Positions 1 through 8,468 of a stretch of 42,936 bases of DNA are shown here, in pieces. How positions within the stretch are numbered: the stretch's first letter is position 1; each line of letters opens with the position of its first letter. The translations under genes and the position numbers were made by a program. The DNA is from Spyradocola sp034113365. GTDB lineage: Bacteria > Bacillota > Clostridia > Christensenellales > UBA1750. Where the stretch lies: NCBI GenBank assembly GCA_034113365.1, contig JAXEXP010000136.1, forward strand, positions 1-42,936, written 5' to 3'. The notes beneath the pieces were generated by a model. The model saw nothing but the letters and a program-made list of their open reading frames with translations. It was not told the DNA's origin and did not search any database.

Positions 1-347
1 CCGACGAGCAGCGCTATACCTTCGGCTGGCACCAAAACGGCATCTTCGCCGCGCGTTTGGGCCTCACAGACGAAGCCCTGCGCATCCTCCGCGACAAGCT
101 GGCCGACGCGCCCCGCCGCTTCCCCGCCTTCTGGGGCCCCGGCCACGACTGGACGCCCGACCACAACCACGGCGGCAGCGCGCTGATCCAGCTGCAGGAG
201 ATGCTGGTGCAGGAGGACGCAAACGGCATCCATCTTCTGCCCGCATGGGACCGCAGCGTGGACGTGACCTTCCGCCTGTGGATGCCCGGCCGCAAGACCG
301 TCACCGGCACGCTGCAAAACGGCGTATTTTCTCATCAGATCGATTGA
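1..347 (+). CDS. Six-hairpin glycosidase, C-terminal fragment (5' end outside window)
   Basis: The reading frame is open from the window edge (first full codon at base 3) to a TGA at 345-347, so only about the last 114 residues are present. The visible part carries a WGPGHDWTPDHNHGG stretch, then QLQEMLVQ and LLPAWDRSVDVTFRL. This combination is typical of the C-terminal end of large six-hairpin glycoside hydrolases, where the (alpha/alpha)6 barrel runs into a small beta domain. The catalytic part lies upstream, so the family number and substrate cannot be given. The protein probably degrades plant or host glycans. An MFS transporter gene follows on the same strand with its own promoter, so the two need not be co-transcribed. 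Confidence 0.7.
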   Translation, partial: DEQRYTFGWHQNGIFAARLGLTDEALRILRDKLADAPRRFPAFWGPGHDWTPDHNHGGSALIQLQEMLVQEDANGIHLLPAWDRSVDVTFRLWMPGRKTVTGTLQNGVFSHQID

Positions 348-372
348 AAAACGCCTGCCGGTATGGTAAAAT
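344..372 (+). promoter_or_regulatory. Sigma-A type promoter for the MFS transporter gene
   Basis: TTGAAA (344-349) and TAAAAT (367-372) are separated by 17 bases. The -35 box overlaps the stop codon of the glycosidase. The start codon of the transporter is at 414, giving a leader of about 35 bases. Confidence 0.65.
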
Positions 373-413
373 AGCCCTGCATTCCCACCAAAATACAGAC
401 TCGGGGGTACCTT

Positions 414-1706
414 ATGGCTGAAAACCGACTCACCGCCGCGCTCAAGCGCCATCCGCTGGTCAAGACGCTGCTGGAGCTGGAAGGCAATCCGCGCATCTGC
501 GTCTATCTGGAGCCCCTCTGGGGCATCCCCTACAACCTTTACAGCCCCTTTGCCACGCTGTTCATGTACAATCTGGGCGTCAGCGACGAGCAGATCGGCT
601 TGCTGCTGTCCATCGGCATGGTGTTTCAGGTGCTGGCGTCGCTGCTGGGCGGCGTCTGCGGCGACAAATGGGGCCGCCGCGTGACCACCGTGGTGTTCGA
701 CACCATCTCCTGGTCGATTCCCTGCCTCATCTGGGCGTTCTCGCAGAACTTCTGGTGGTTCTTAGCCGCCACCATACTCAACTCCATGTGGCAGATCACC
801 AACAACACCTGGACCTGCCTGCTGGTGGAGGACTGCGACCCCAAGAAGCTGGTGGACGTCTACACCTGGGTGTCCGTCTCCGGCCTTCTTGCGGTGTTCT
901 TTGCGCCCATCTCCACCGCGCTGGTGTCGCACTACACCCTCATGCCCGTGATGCGCGGGCTGTACCTGTTCTCCTTTGTGTTCATGACCATCAAGTTCTG
1001 GACGCTGTTCGCATTCGGCCGCGAGACGCGTCAGGGTCGCATCCGCATGCAGGAGACCAAAAACGTCTCCTTCTTTGCGATGTTCAAGGGCTACGGCGGC
1101 GTCATTCGCGACATGCTGCACTCCAAGCCCACCCTTCTGGTGCTGGCCATCATCATCCTGTGCAACATCACCTCCACGCTGTCGGGCACCTTCTTCTCGC
1201 TCTACGTCGTGCAGAACCTGGGCATCCCCGAGGCGTTCATCACCTTCTTCCCGATGATCCGCGCCGGCGTGATGCTGCTGTTCATCTTCCTGTGGCAGGC
1301 GCGCATCAACGCGCTGCCCTTCAAGCCGCCCATGATCGCAGGCCTTGCGCTGTTCATACTCGGCCAGCTGCTGCTGGTATTCGCGCCCCGCGGCGGCGGC
1401 GTGGGCACCTGGGCGGCGCTGGTGCTCTACGTGCTGGCCGACGCGTTCGGCAACGCCATCTTCTCCCCCCGCAAGGAGAGCCTGGTGGCCATGTGCATCG
1501 ACGAAAAGGAGCGCTCCCGCGTCAGCGGCCTGCTCTATGTCATCATGATCGGCCTGTGCTCGCCCTTTGGCTACATCGGCGGCGTGCTGTCGGGCATCAA
1601 CCGCATACTGCCGTTTGCGTTCAACGCCGTGCTCTACACCGGCTGCCTGATCCTCGTGCTGACCAGCGGCATCATCCGCCGCGTCTCCGACAGCCTCAAT
1701 GCCTAA
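414..1706 (+). CDS. Major facilitator superfamily transporter
   Basis: The protein has 430 residues with about 12 hydrophobic segments, the usual length and topology of an MFS permease in the cytoplasmic membrane. A loop with GDKWGRR after the second or third segment matches the conserved MFS loop 2-3 motif (GxxxDRxGRR). Near residues 340-370 it has NAIFSPRKESLVAM and ERSRVSG, also common in this superfamily. The substrate cannot be read from the sequence; the preceding glycosidase suggests a sugar or oligosaccharide. The ATG at 414 is preceded by a modest GGGGG ribosome site. The gene has its own promoter and ends in a terminator shared with the converging amidohydrolase gene. Confidence 0.85.
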   Translation: MAENRLTAALKRHPLVKTLLELEGNPRICVYLEPLWGIPYNLYSPFATLFMYNLGVSDEQIGLLLSIGMVFQVLASLLGGVCGDKWGRRVTTVVFDTISWSIPCLIWAFSQNFWWFLAATILNSMWQITNNTWTCLLVEDCDPKKLVDVYTWVSVSGLLAVFFAPISTALVSHYTLMPVMRGLYLFSFVFMTIKFWTLFAFGRETRQGRIRMQETKNVSFFAMFKGYGGVIRDMLHSKPTLLVLAIIILCNITSTLSGTFFSLYVVQNLGIPEAFITFFPMIRAGVMLLFIFLWQARINALPFKPPMIAGLALFILGQLLLVFAPRGGGVGTWAALVLYVLADAFGNAIFSPRKESLVAMCIDEKERSRVSGLLYVIMIGLCSPFGYIGGVLSGINRILPFAFNAVLYTGCLILVLTSGIIRRVSDSLNA

Positions 1707-1727
1707 ACCAAATCCCGCCCAAAACAG

Positions 1728-1764
1728 GCCGGAGCCTCCCATCATTTCGGGAAGCTCCGGCTTT
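1728..1764. terminator. Bidirectional rho-independent terminator
   Basis: GCCGGAGC-C-TCCC pairs with GGGA-A-GCTCCGGC around a short loop. It is followed by TTT on the plus strand and by TGTTTT on the minus strand. It lies between two converging genes (stops at 1706 and 1770). Confidence 0.75.
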
Positions 1765-1769
1765 CATAT

Positions 1770-3068
1770 TTACTTGAATCTTTCGGGGAAGCACACCGCC
1801 TCGGCGTTGTCGTGCACCAGCCTGCGCAGCCACAGCTGTGCCCGCTGCTGCGTCAGCCCGATCTCGTCCGCCTTCTCCGTCAACGCCCGGCAGAGGTTCT
1901 CCCGCGCGATGCACAGATGCCCGTACACCTTCTCCACGATCAGGTAGTCCCCGCCAAAGCCCAGTATCTTGTTCATGGGCAGCAGATTCATCCAGCGCTT
2001 GAGCTCCTTGACGGCGACGTCGGGCGAGACGATGTGCAGCCACGCCATGTCGATGTAGACGTTGCTAAAGTACTTGGCCAGTATCGCCGCCTGATCCGTC
2101 CCCGGGATGCCGCAGTGCAGCAGCACGAACTTGACAATCGGGAACGCCTGCAGCGTATTGGTCAGCGGCAGCGGGTCGGTGTGGATCAGCGTGTTCCCCG
2201 GCCCTGTCTGGATGCCGGTGTGGAACACCGCGGGCAAGCCGAACTCCTCGCAGCACTCCAGCGTGCGGTACAGCAGGTAGTCCTGCAGCGCCTTCTTCTG
2301 CTGCTCCGTAAGCTGTCCGCACTCCTGCGCGCCGTCGATGGGCAGCTTCTCCCAGATGCGCAGCGCGTCCTCCCGCTCGATCCGGTCGATGCGCAGCGTG
2401 CGGTTGTACGCCACCAGATACTTGATGCCGCGCACGCCGCGCTCCGCCTTGGCGCGGATGAACTCGTGCAGCGTCTGCACAACCTCGTCCAGCGTGCCGC
2501 ACGCGCCGCCCAGCTCCCGCCCGAAGCCCTCCGCGTCCGCGCGGCTGGCGATCTGGCAGTAGGGGTCCACATAGTCCACATACTGGTAGAACCCGTCGCG
2601 CTCGATGTGCTCCGATTCGCAGGTAAACAGGAAGCTGTGCTCCATGTGGCAGGCCTGCCGCAGCACCCTGTCGTATAGCCCGGGCTTGTTGGCCTGCCGC
2701 ATCCGCTGCGTGACCGCCTCCGCCTGCGCAAAGCTGGTCAGATCGCCGCAGCCGTAGAACTTCTCCATCGCGATGCGCGCCGAGCGCACATACGAGGTGT
2801 CGCGCACCATCGGATAGTACGCACTAAACAGCTCCCATTTGCGCTCCAGATCGGTGTCCGGGCTCTGCATCTGCGCCAGCTGCTCCAGGCTCATGCCCGC
2901 CGCGTAGAAATCGTCCCGCGTGTAGTGGGCAAACAGCGTGGCGAAGTCCACCTGCTGCTCGAGCCGCGCGCTCTCCTTGGGAAGGTGCTCGTGCGAATCG
3001 ATGATGGGCATGCGGTCGAACGCCTCGCACAGCCCCTGATAGAACGCGCTGCTCTCCATGCTCTTCAC
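1770..3068 (-). CDS. Amidohydrolase-superfamily metal-dependent hydrolase
   Basis: The protein has 432 residues. DSHEH near residue 22 supplies the HxH metal site, followed by IKYLVAY (candidate bridging Lys), VFHTGIQTG, VLLHCGIP and GFGGDY. These are in the order of metal-binding residues of an amidohydrolase_2 TIM barrel (PF04909-like, distantly related to uronate isomerase). The reaction and substrate are not known from sequence. Start choice: GTG at 3068 is 8 bases after a GGAGGAG site that overlaps the end of the nitrilase gene. The next ATG (3059) would be too far from it. The open frame extends to 3404 but only inside the nitrilase coding region. The stop of the nitrilase is 2 bases upstream, so the two are translationally coupled. 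Confidence 0.8.
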   Translation of the reverse strand: MKSMESSAFYQGLCEAFDRMPIIDSHEHLPKESARLEQQVDFATLFAHYTRDDFYAAGMSLEQLAQMQSPDTDLERKWELFSAYYPMVRDTSYVRSARIAMEKFYGCGDLTSFAQAEAVTQRMRQANKPGLYDRVLRQACHMEHSFLFTCESEHIERDGFYQYVDYVDPYCQIASRADAEGFGRELGGACGTLDEVVQTLHEFIRAKAERGVRGIKYLVAYNRTLRIDRIEREDALRIWEKLPIDGAQECGQLTEQQKKALQDYLLYRTLECCEEFGLPAVFHTGIQTGPGNTLIHTDPLPLTNTLQAFPIVKFVLLHCGIPGTDQAAILAKYFSNVYIDMAWLHIVSPDVAVKELKRWMNLLPMNKILGFGGDYLIVEKVYGHLCIARENLCRALTEKADEIGLTQQRAQLWLRRLVHDNAEAVCFPERFK

Positions 3069-3070
3069 GG

Positions 3071-3847
3071 TCAGTTCTCCTCCCATTCCAGCGTGTACAC
3101 GCCGAACTGATGCCCCTTGTCCTCCATGCGGTACGCCCAGCGCGCGTCCGGCCCCGCCACGCCGCCGATGGACGAGGTGGGCGTGGTGTGCGGGAAGCTG
3201 TTGTCCACCGTGACGATGAACACGTCGTCCGCCGCAGCCTTGAGCAGCACGTGGCACTCGTGGAAGCGCTTGGTGGTCACCTGCGACAGCTCGCTGTCGT
3301 CGCGGCCGCCGTTGACCGCGTGGAAGATCACCTTCGCGCCCATCTGCGCCAGCCGGTGGGACAGGTGCGTGTCCACCGTCGGCGTGCAGCCGGGGTTGGC
3401 CCACATGTCGTTGCAGATCAGCCCGCCCACGGTGATGCCGTTAAAGTCGAACACCCGCAGCGGCTTGGTCGCAAAGTGGTTGATCTCCCCCACGGTGGGC
3501 TCGGTGATGGTGCCGCACAGCAGCGTCTTGGTGTGGCAGCCCAGGTACGTCCCGTCGGGCAGGTAGAAGCGCAGCTCGTTGTAGCACAGCCCGTCCGCCT
3601 CGTATTTGCAGGTGCCCAGCGCCAGCCCCACGCCCGCCTGCGCCGCCGCGCGCTCCACGCGCTCCAGCGCCTGCTCCATCTTCGCCGCGTCAAACTCGTG
3701 CGTGTAGCCCGACAGCGACCCCTCGGGCGTGAGCAATATGTCCGCCCCGTTTCTCTCCGCATACGCGATGCCCTCCATGATGCGCGCCTCGTTTGCGTCG
3801 ATGTCCCGCGTCACCGGGATCTGCGCCAGCGCGACCGTCAGTTTCAT
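3071..3847 (-). CDS. Carbon-nitrogen hydrolase (nitrilase superfamily)
   Basis: The protein has 258 residues, normal for this superfamily. The catalytic triad is visible: Glu42 in TPEGSLSGY, Lys107 in CHTKTLL and Cys145 in GLICNDMW. Members hydrolyse nitriles, amides or carbamoyl groups in the cytoplasm. The substrate is unknown, but the directly coupled amidohydrolase suggests two sequential hydrolytic steps on a nitrogen-containing compound. The ATG at 3847 has GGAGGA 7 bases upstream. A promoter and an upstream terminator show that this pair is a separate unit from the sensing cassette. No signal peptide is seen. Confidence 0.88.
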   Translation of the reverse strand: MKLTVALAQIPVTRDIDANEARIMEGIAYAERNGADILLTPEGSLSGYTHEFDAAKMEQALERVERAAAQAGVGLALGTCKYEADGLCYNELRFYLPDGTYLGCHTKTLLCGTITEPTVGEINHFATKPLRVFDFNGITVGGLICNDMWANPGCTPTVDTHLSHRLAQMGAKVIFHAVNGGRDDSELSQVTTKRFHECHVLLKAAADDVFIVTVDNSFPHTTPTSSIGGVAGPDARWAYRMEDKGHQFGVYTLEWEEN

Positions 3848-3930
3848 GTTTCCATCCTCCCCCTGCATAACCGCGCAGGCACACCGAAAAGCGCCCCCAC
3901 AGCCTGCTCTGTTTTTTGATTCACGCAGGT

Positions 3931-3959
3931 AGTTTACCCCGTCCGCCGTCCAAAAGCAA
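3931..3959 (-). promoter_or_regulatory. Promoter for the nitrilase-amidohydrolase operon
   Basis: On the minus strand TTGCTT (3959-3954) and TAAACT (3936-3931) are 17 bases apart. The -35 box overlaps the end of the upstream lipoprotein gene's terminator. The leader is about 80 bases. Confidence 0.55.
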
Positions 3960-3989
3960 CGAGAAGGCTGACTTCTCAGCCTCCCCGTT
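3954..3989 (-). terminator. Terminator after the sugar-binding lipoprotein gene
   Basis: On the minus strand a 14-pair stem (AACGGGGAGGCTGA with TCAGCCTTCTCGTT, two G-U pairs, 4-base loop) is followed by GCTTTT. It starts 3 bases after the stop codon. Confidence 0.7.
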
Positions 3990-3992
3990 CCA

Positions 3993-4925
3993 CTATTTCA
4001 CCTCATACAGCAACGGCGCAAGCGCGTCGTCGAACATGTTCTCTGCGTCGACGTATAGCGCCTCGAGCGTCTTTTTGCCGTCCGCCTCGCGCCCGGACGC
4101 CATGCGGATGGCGTTCTCCACCGCCATGTACGCGCAGCCGTAGATCGTGTGCACCACGGTGCCGCGCACCTGCCCGTCGCGCAGCCCCAGCGCGATCTCG
4201 TCGTTCATCTCCGCCCCGATGATGGACACGTCGGAGCCCAGCGCGCGCACCGCCCGCAGCGCGCCCAGCGTGGCGTTTTCACTGGCGCAAAGGATGCCGT
4301 CGTAGCGCACGCCGCTGTCCAGCGCCGCAAGGCACAGCGAATAGGCGCGCTCGGCGTCGTCCCCGCAGTCCACACGCTGCGCAACGCGGCTGCCCTGCTG
4401 TCCCAGCACATTGCGCAGCGCGTCCTCCCAGCGGTCGCTGAAGCGATAGGTCTCCGTGGTCGCCACCAGCAGAAAGTTCTTCTGCAGGCCGATCTGGTTG
4501 CCGGCCTGCGTGCCCACGGCCCTGCCGACGGTATTGCTGTCATAGGCGATGTTCACCGTCGCCGCATCGCCCGTCTGCTGCCCGATGAGGATCACCTCCG
4601 GGTCGCCATTGTAGCCCTGCGGCAGGCGCGGCTCGGTGCTCGCCGAGGCGATGGCCAGAAACTCCGCCCCGCTCTGCCGCGCCGCGTCGATCTGCGCCTG
4701 CATGCCCTCCTGCTCGTCCCACAGCGCGACCTCCAGCTGCCAGCCCGCGTCGTCCGCGGCCAGCTGCGCCCCGGCGATCAGGTTTTCCCAATAAAACCCC
4801 TCCGTCTTGTCCGTGACCAGGCGGATGCTGCGCGCCGCATCGGCGCTGCCGCACCCGCACAAGGCGCCCGCCAGCAGCGCCGCGCTCAGGCAGAGCGCCG
4901 GCAGGGCAGCTCGATGGTGACGCAT
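3993..4925 (-). CDS. Sugar-binding lipoprotein, periplasmic-binding-protein (RbsB/LacI) fold
   Basis: The protein has 310 residues. The N-terminus is a lipoprotein signal peptide (LLAGALCGCG), with the second Cys the better lipobox fit (LCGC). The mature part resembles type I periplasmic sugar-binding proteins: two Rossmann-like lobes with phrases such as FLAIASAS, VILIGQQTG, YDSNTVGRAVG, YDGILCASENATLGALRAVRALG and VSIIGAEMNDE. No permease or ATPase gene adjoins it; instead its start lies inside the 3' end of a YesM-type kinase gene (40-base overlap). This context points to ligand sensing on the outer face of the membrane rather than transport. Start choice: ATG at 4925 has GGAGG at 7 bases; the ATG at 4931 would sit directly on the ribosome site. 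Confidence 0.85.
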   Translation of the reverse strand: MRHHRAALPALCLSAALLAGALCGCGSADAARSIRLVTDKTEGFYWENLIAGAQLAADDAGWQLEVALWDEQEGMQAQIDAARQSGAEFLAIASASTEPRLPQGYNGDPEVILIGQQTGDAATVNIAYDSNTVGRAVGTQAGNQIGLQKNFLLVATTETYRFSDRWEDALRNVLGQQGSRVAQRVDCGDDAERAYSLCLAALDSGVRYDGILCASENATLGALRAVRALGSDVSIIGAEMNDEIALGLRDGQVRGTVVHTIYGCAYMAVENAIRMASGREADGKKTLEALYVDAENMFDDALAPLLYEVK

Positions 4926-6604
4926 GTCCATTCCTCCGTTTCACTGTCAATGCCAATGCCGTACTGCTCGCCGCACAGCAGCCGGATGCGCCGGTTGATG
5001 CTCTTGAGCGCCAGCCCGCTGATCTGCTCGGGGTTGGGCGGCTGATTCTCGCGCAGCGCGCGCTGCACCTCCTCGAGCTTCTCGGGCAGCAGTCCCATGC
5101 CGTCGTCCCACACCGTCATCACCAGCCTGTCCTCCTTGAGAAACACGCGCACCACGATCTGGCAGTCCTCATTGTCGGCTATGCCGTGCTTGATGGCGTT
5201 CTCCACGATGGGCTGCAAAATCAGCCGCGGGCAGTAGAGCGCCTCGGCCTCCTTTTCCACATGGATGTGGCTGGCAAAGCGCTGCCCGTAGCGCGTTTTC
5301 TGTATGATGAGGTAGTTGTGGATGTGCTCCACCTCGCGCGACACCGTGTGGAAGTTGCCGCCTCGGTTGATGGACAGCCGCAGCAGCCGCGCCAGCGCGC
5401 CGATGGTGGTCACAGCGTCCTTGCCGCGCCCCGTCTCCACCAGCCAGGTGATGGAGTCCAGCGCGTTGTACAGGAAGTGCGGGTTGATCTGCTCCTCCAG
5501 CGACGCGATCTCCATGCGCCGCAGCTGCTCCTGCTTGCGCTCGCTCTCCTGCATCAGCTGCTCGATGCGGTCGATCATGCCGTTGTAGGTGTGCGTCAGC
5601 GACACGAACTCGCGGTAGCCGTGGCTCTCCAGCCGCACGCCCGACACGCCCGCGTCAATGCGGTGCATCGCGCGCTCCATGTACCGGAAGGGCCGGCAGA
5701 CCCAGGTGGCCACCACCGCCGCCAGCACCCCCGCGATCAGCATGGAAAACAGCAGCACCGTAAGGCCCTTGCGCTGCAAAGCCTTCCCGCCCTGCGTGAT
5801 CTCGCCCTCGCGCGTCAACCCCACCAGGATCCACTGCTCGTTCTCCAGCGGCTGCGACAGCTCCAGCTGCTGCTGGCCCTCCTGACGGCTGCCCACGCTG
5901 CGGAACACGTCCGACGCGCCGGGCAACGCCTCGAGCTTGGCCCTGGGCGAATACACGATATTCCCCGCAAGGTCGGTCAGCACCAGGCTGCCGCACTCCT
6001 GCCCGGAATACTCCCGGCAGATCTCCTCAATGGCGCTCAGGCGGATGTTGACGGCCAGCACGCCGTAACTGAGCGTGCCGTCCGCGCCGGTGTACACCGT
6101 GCGCCGCGCCAGCGTCGCCACCCAGCTGTAATCGCCGCGGTAGCTGCGCTCCAGGTGCGCGCCGCTGAACACCTCCTCGCTGCTGGTCAGCGCTGCGCGG
6201 AACCAGTCCTGCTCCGCGACGCTCTGCGCGGTCAAAAACGGCCCCGGCTTGCCCGCGCTGCTGGCGCAGATGGGCATGCCCGAGCTGCCGTACAGCGCGA
6301 CGGACCCCACCGCGCTGCCCGTCTCCACCAGCGGGTCCACCTGCGCGGCGAATTCTCCCGGCGCAAAGTCCGCCCGCGTCAGCACCGAGTGGGCGATGTA
6401 GTCGGACATGCCCTGCGCGTCGCGCACCAGCACGTCCAGCTGCTCCTTTGCGCGCGATACGTTCTGCGTCACCAGCTTCAGGTCCATCTGCGTGAAGGTC
6501 TCGCCCGCGAGGTTGCCGAACACGCCGTTGTAAATCAGCATCGTGGTCAGCGTCACCGTCAGCGTCATCACCACGATCACAAAGCGTATGCTGACCTTGT
6601 GCAT
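4886..6604 (-). CDS. YesM/LytS-type sensor histidine kinase
   Basis: The protein has 572 residues. A transmembrane segment at about 8-30 and another near 282-303 enclose an extracellular sensor region of about 250 residues (Cache-like by layout). A HAMP-like linker follows (about 304-355), then the His_kinase domain with phospho-acceptor His376 in INPHFLYN. The C-terminal ATPase domain has LQPIVENAIKHG (N box), DDGMGL (G1) and GLALKSINRRI (G2). These features are diagnostic of the HPK7/YesM family, which pairs with AraC-type regulators controlling carbohydrate genes. The cognate regulator lies upstream, separated by three REP repeats, and the binding lipoprotein overlaps the 3' end. The ATG at 6604 has a moderate AAGGGG site upstream. 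Confidence 0.92.
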   Translation of the reverse strand: MHKVSIRFVIVVMTLTVTLTTMLIYNGVFGNLAGETFTQMDLKLVTQNVSRAKEQLDVLVRDAQGMSDYIAHSVLTRADFAPGEFAAQVDPLVETGSAVGSVALYGSSGMPICASSAGKPGPFLTAQSVAEQDWFRAALTSSEEVFSGAHLERSYRGDYSWVATLARRTVYTGADGTLSYGVLAVNIRLSAIEEICREYSGQECGSLVLTDLAGNIVYSPRAKLEALPGASDVFRSVGSRQEGQQQLELSQPLENEQWILVGLTREGEITQGGKALQRKGLTVLLFSMLIAGVLAAVVATWVCRPFRYMERAMHRIDAGVSGVRLESHGYREFVSLTHTYNGMIDRIEQLMQESERKQEQLRRMEIASLEEQINPHFLYNALDSITWLVETGRGKDAVTTIGALARLLRLSINRGGNFHTVSREVEHIHNYLIIQKTRYGQRFASHIHVEKEAEALYCPRLILQPIVENAIKHGIADNEDCQIVVRVFLKEDRLVMTVWDDGMGLLPEKLEEVQRALRENQPPNPEQISGLALKSINRRIRLLCGEQYGIGIDSETEEWTCVTIELPCRRSA

Positions 6605-6669
6605 CGCCCTTCACCCCTTCCCCAAAGAACGCTCAACTTTCCTCATATCCATCCGCAGCCTCTTCCTCA

Positions 6670-6720
6670 GGCTTCCCCTTGAAGGGAAGCTGCCGCCCGC
6701 AGGCGGCGGATGAGGTGTCC
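6670..6720 (+). repeat. REP-like palindromic repeat, copy 1
   Basis: It begins GGCTTCCCCTTGAAGGGAAG, continues with a CCGCCCGCAGGCGG stem and ends GGATGAGGTGTCC. It is the first of three direct copies in the gap between the response regulator and kinase genes (6605-6883), which holds no gene. Confidence 0.8.
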
Positions 6721-6757
6721 CCCACCGCACCCAACGCTTCTCAAGGACACCCCCAAA

Positions 6758-6806
6758 GCCTTCTCCTTGAGGAGAAGGTGGCGCCGCAGCGCCGGATGAG
6801 GTGTCC
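6758..6806 (+). repeat. REP-like palindromic repeat, copy 2
   Basis: The core is CTTCTCCTTGAGGAGAAG, a compensatory variant that keeps the hairpin, followed by GGCGCCGCAGCGCC and GGATGAGGTGTCC. Paired base changes relative to other copies indicate the fold matters. Confidence 0.8.
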
Positions 6807-6843
6807 CCAACCGCACCCAAAACCTCCCCCAGAACCTCCAAAA

Positions 6844-6882
6844 GGCTCCCCCCTTGAGGGGCAGGCGGCTGATGAGGTGTCC
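6844..6882 (+). repeat. REP-like palindromic repeat, copy 3 (shortened)
   Basis: The core CTCCCCCCTTGAGGGG is followed by a shortened GCAGGCGGC and the conserved CTGATGAGGTGTCC. It ends one base before the stop codon of the response regulator gene. Confidence 0.7.
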
Positions 6883-6883
6883 G

Positions 6884-8467
6884 TCAACCGCCGTCCGCCC
6901 CCTGCCTGAAGTTCTTGGGCGTCATGCCGCAGCGCTGCTTGAAGCAGTAGGAAAAATACCCCGGATCCTCAAAGCCCGTCTCCAGCGCGATCTCATAGAT
7001 CTTCTTGTCGCTGGAAAGCAGCAGCTCCTTTGCCCGCGCGATGCGCTTGTCCAGCACATATTGCAGAAAGCTGGTGCCCATCTCGCGCTTGAACAGCAGC
7101 GACAGCTGCGTCTGGCTGATGCGGAACTTCTCGCACACCCCAGGGATGGACAGATTCGCATCGCCGAAGTTCTCCTCGATGTAGCGCGCGATCTCCCCGG
7201 CCTGGCGCTGGGAGTCCTGCGCCCGCATGGACGCGATCCTGCGGCAGGCCGCGCAGGCAAAGGCGCACAGGCTGTCCAGCAGCGGCCCCGTCTCCAGCGG
7301 ATAGTGCACCCGCTGCTTCTCCAGCGCGGGGTACAGCGCCTCCGAGGCCACGCCGCAGCGCAGCGCCGTGGTGAACACCGCGGACTTGACCATCGCCTGC
7401 AGCGCCTCCAGCAGCGCCGGGCTGACCCCGCTGGCCTCCAGATCCGCGCGCATGCGGGCGAAGTATTCGGCGCACCGCCCCTCGTCCCCGCTGCGCAGCA
7501 GCTGCGCGATCTCGCCGGGCAGGCTGTCCGTCAGCGTCAGCGCGGCGTCCTGCTGCAGCTCCTCCTCCATCAGGAACACGCTGCCTGCGTCATAGGTGGC
7601 CTCATTGCCCACCAGCAGCAGCGCGCGCTGATACATCCCCGGCAGCATCCGCGCATCCTCCATCCGGCAGCTCATTGCCGTCTTGACCGACAAACCCAGC
7701 ACCATGCGCAGCGTGTCCGCCACGCGCTCGGCCAGCCGCAGCACGTCCTCCTCCTCGCGCAGCAGCACCACCAGTCGCCCCCGGTGCAGCACGCAGATGC
7801 CCTGGTCGCCCTCCTGCAGCAGTTCCTGCGCGAGCTGCTGCAGCGAGAAGTCCAGCAGCATCCGGTCGCCCTGAAAATCCTCCTGCAGCACGCGCTCGTT
7901 CTCCGGCGCGCCGGCCAGCTCCATCAGCGCCAGCCGCGCGGGGAAGTAGCGCTCCGCCTTCAGCGCCTCACCCGTCTCGCCGCGCGCCTCCAGCAGCAGC
8001 TCCATCAGCTGCGTGCGCTCCAGCTGCAGGCGGTCCTGCCGGGCCTCCTCGCGCAGGCTCTCCAGGTCGCGGCTGCGCGCCATGTTGACGTCCAGCTTCG
8101 CGCGGATGCGCCGCAGCGCCTCGCGCACGCCGTCCGCGGACAGCGGCTTGAGCAGGTAATCCATCACCTGCGCCTTGACCGCGCGCTGCGCGTACTCAAA
8201 CTCGTCGTAGCCGCTCACGATCACAAACTGCATCGCCGGGTACTGCTCGCGCAGCCGCTCGGTCAGCTCCAGCCCGTCCATGTAGGGCATGCAGATGTCC
8301 GTCATCACCACGTCGGGCAGCAGCCTGCGCGCCAGCTCCATCGCCTCCAGCGCGCCGCCCGCGCAGCCGCACAGCACAAAGCCCTCAGCCTCCCAATCCA
8401 CCGTCCGGGCGATGCTCTGCCGCACGTCGGTCTCGTCGTCCACCAACAGGATCTTGTATCGCTGCAT
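6884..8467 (-). CDS. YesN-type response regulator with AraC DNA-binding domain
   Basis: The protein has 527 residues. The receiver domain covers about residues 4-120, with acidic pocket Asp10/Asp11, phospho-acceptor Asp57 in MTDICMP and the conserved Lys in LLKPLS. A long central region (about 120-420) links it to a C-terminal AraC/XylS double helix-turn-helix (about 425-525) with IARAKELLLSS, IYEIALETGFEDPGYFSYCFK and GMTPKNFR. It is the expected partner of the YesM kinase and would activate carbohydrate uptake or degradation genes. The ATG at 8467 lies 1 base after the TGA of the PfkB gene, so translation is coupled. The kinase gene follows after a 279-base gap filled by REP repeats. Confidence 0.93.
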   Translation of the reverse strand: MQRYKILLVDDETDVRQSIARTVDWEAEGFVLCGCAGGALEAMELARRLLPDVVMTDICMPYMDGLELTERLREQYPAMQFVIVSGYDEFEYAQRAVKAQVMDYLLKPLSADGVREALRRIRAKLDVNMARSRDLESLREEARQDRLQLERTQLMELLLEARGETGEALKAERYFPARLALMELAGAPENERVLQEDFQGDRMLLDFSLQQLAQELLQEGDQGICVLHRGRLVVLLREEEDVLRLAERVADTLRMVLGLSVKTAMSCRMEDARMLPGMYQRALLLVGNEATYDAGSVFLMEEELQQDAALTLTDSLPGEIAQLLRSGDEGRCAEYFARMRADLEASGVSPALLEALQAMVKSAVFTTALRCGVASEALYPALEKQRVHYPLETGPLLDSLCAFACAACRRIASMRAQDSQRQAGEIARYIEENFGDANLSIPGVCEKFRISQTQLSLLFKREMGTSFLQYVLDKRIARAKELLLSSDKKIYEIALETGFEDPGYFSYCFKQRCGMTPKNFRQGADGG

Positions 8468-8468
8468 G

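Noticed and set aside
762..1745. 327-residue open frame antisense to the MFS gene
   Set aside because: His/Glu/Gly-rich shadow composition with no recognisable domain; the plus-strand MFS frame explains the sequence.
3069..3404. N-terminal extension of the amidohydrolase frame
   Set aside because: It is inside the nitrilase coding sequence in another frame and shows no domain features; the GTG at 3068 has a well-placed ribosome site.
6605..6883. CRISPR-like array in the gap with three repeats
   Set aside because: Repeat copies differ internally, spacers are short and uneven (37 bases) and the same repeat occurs singly elsewhere; it is a REP-type element and no cas gene is present.
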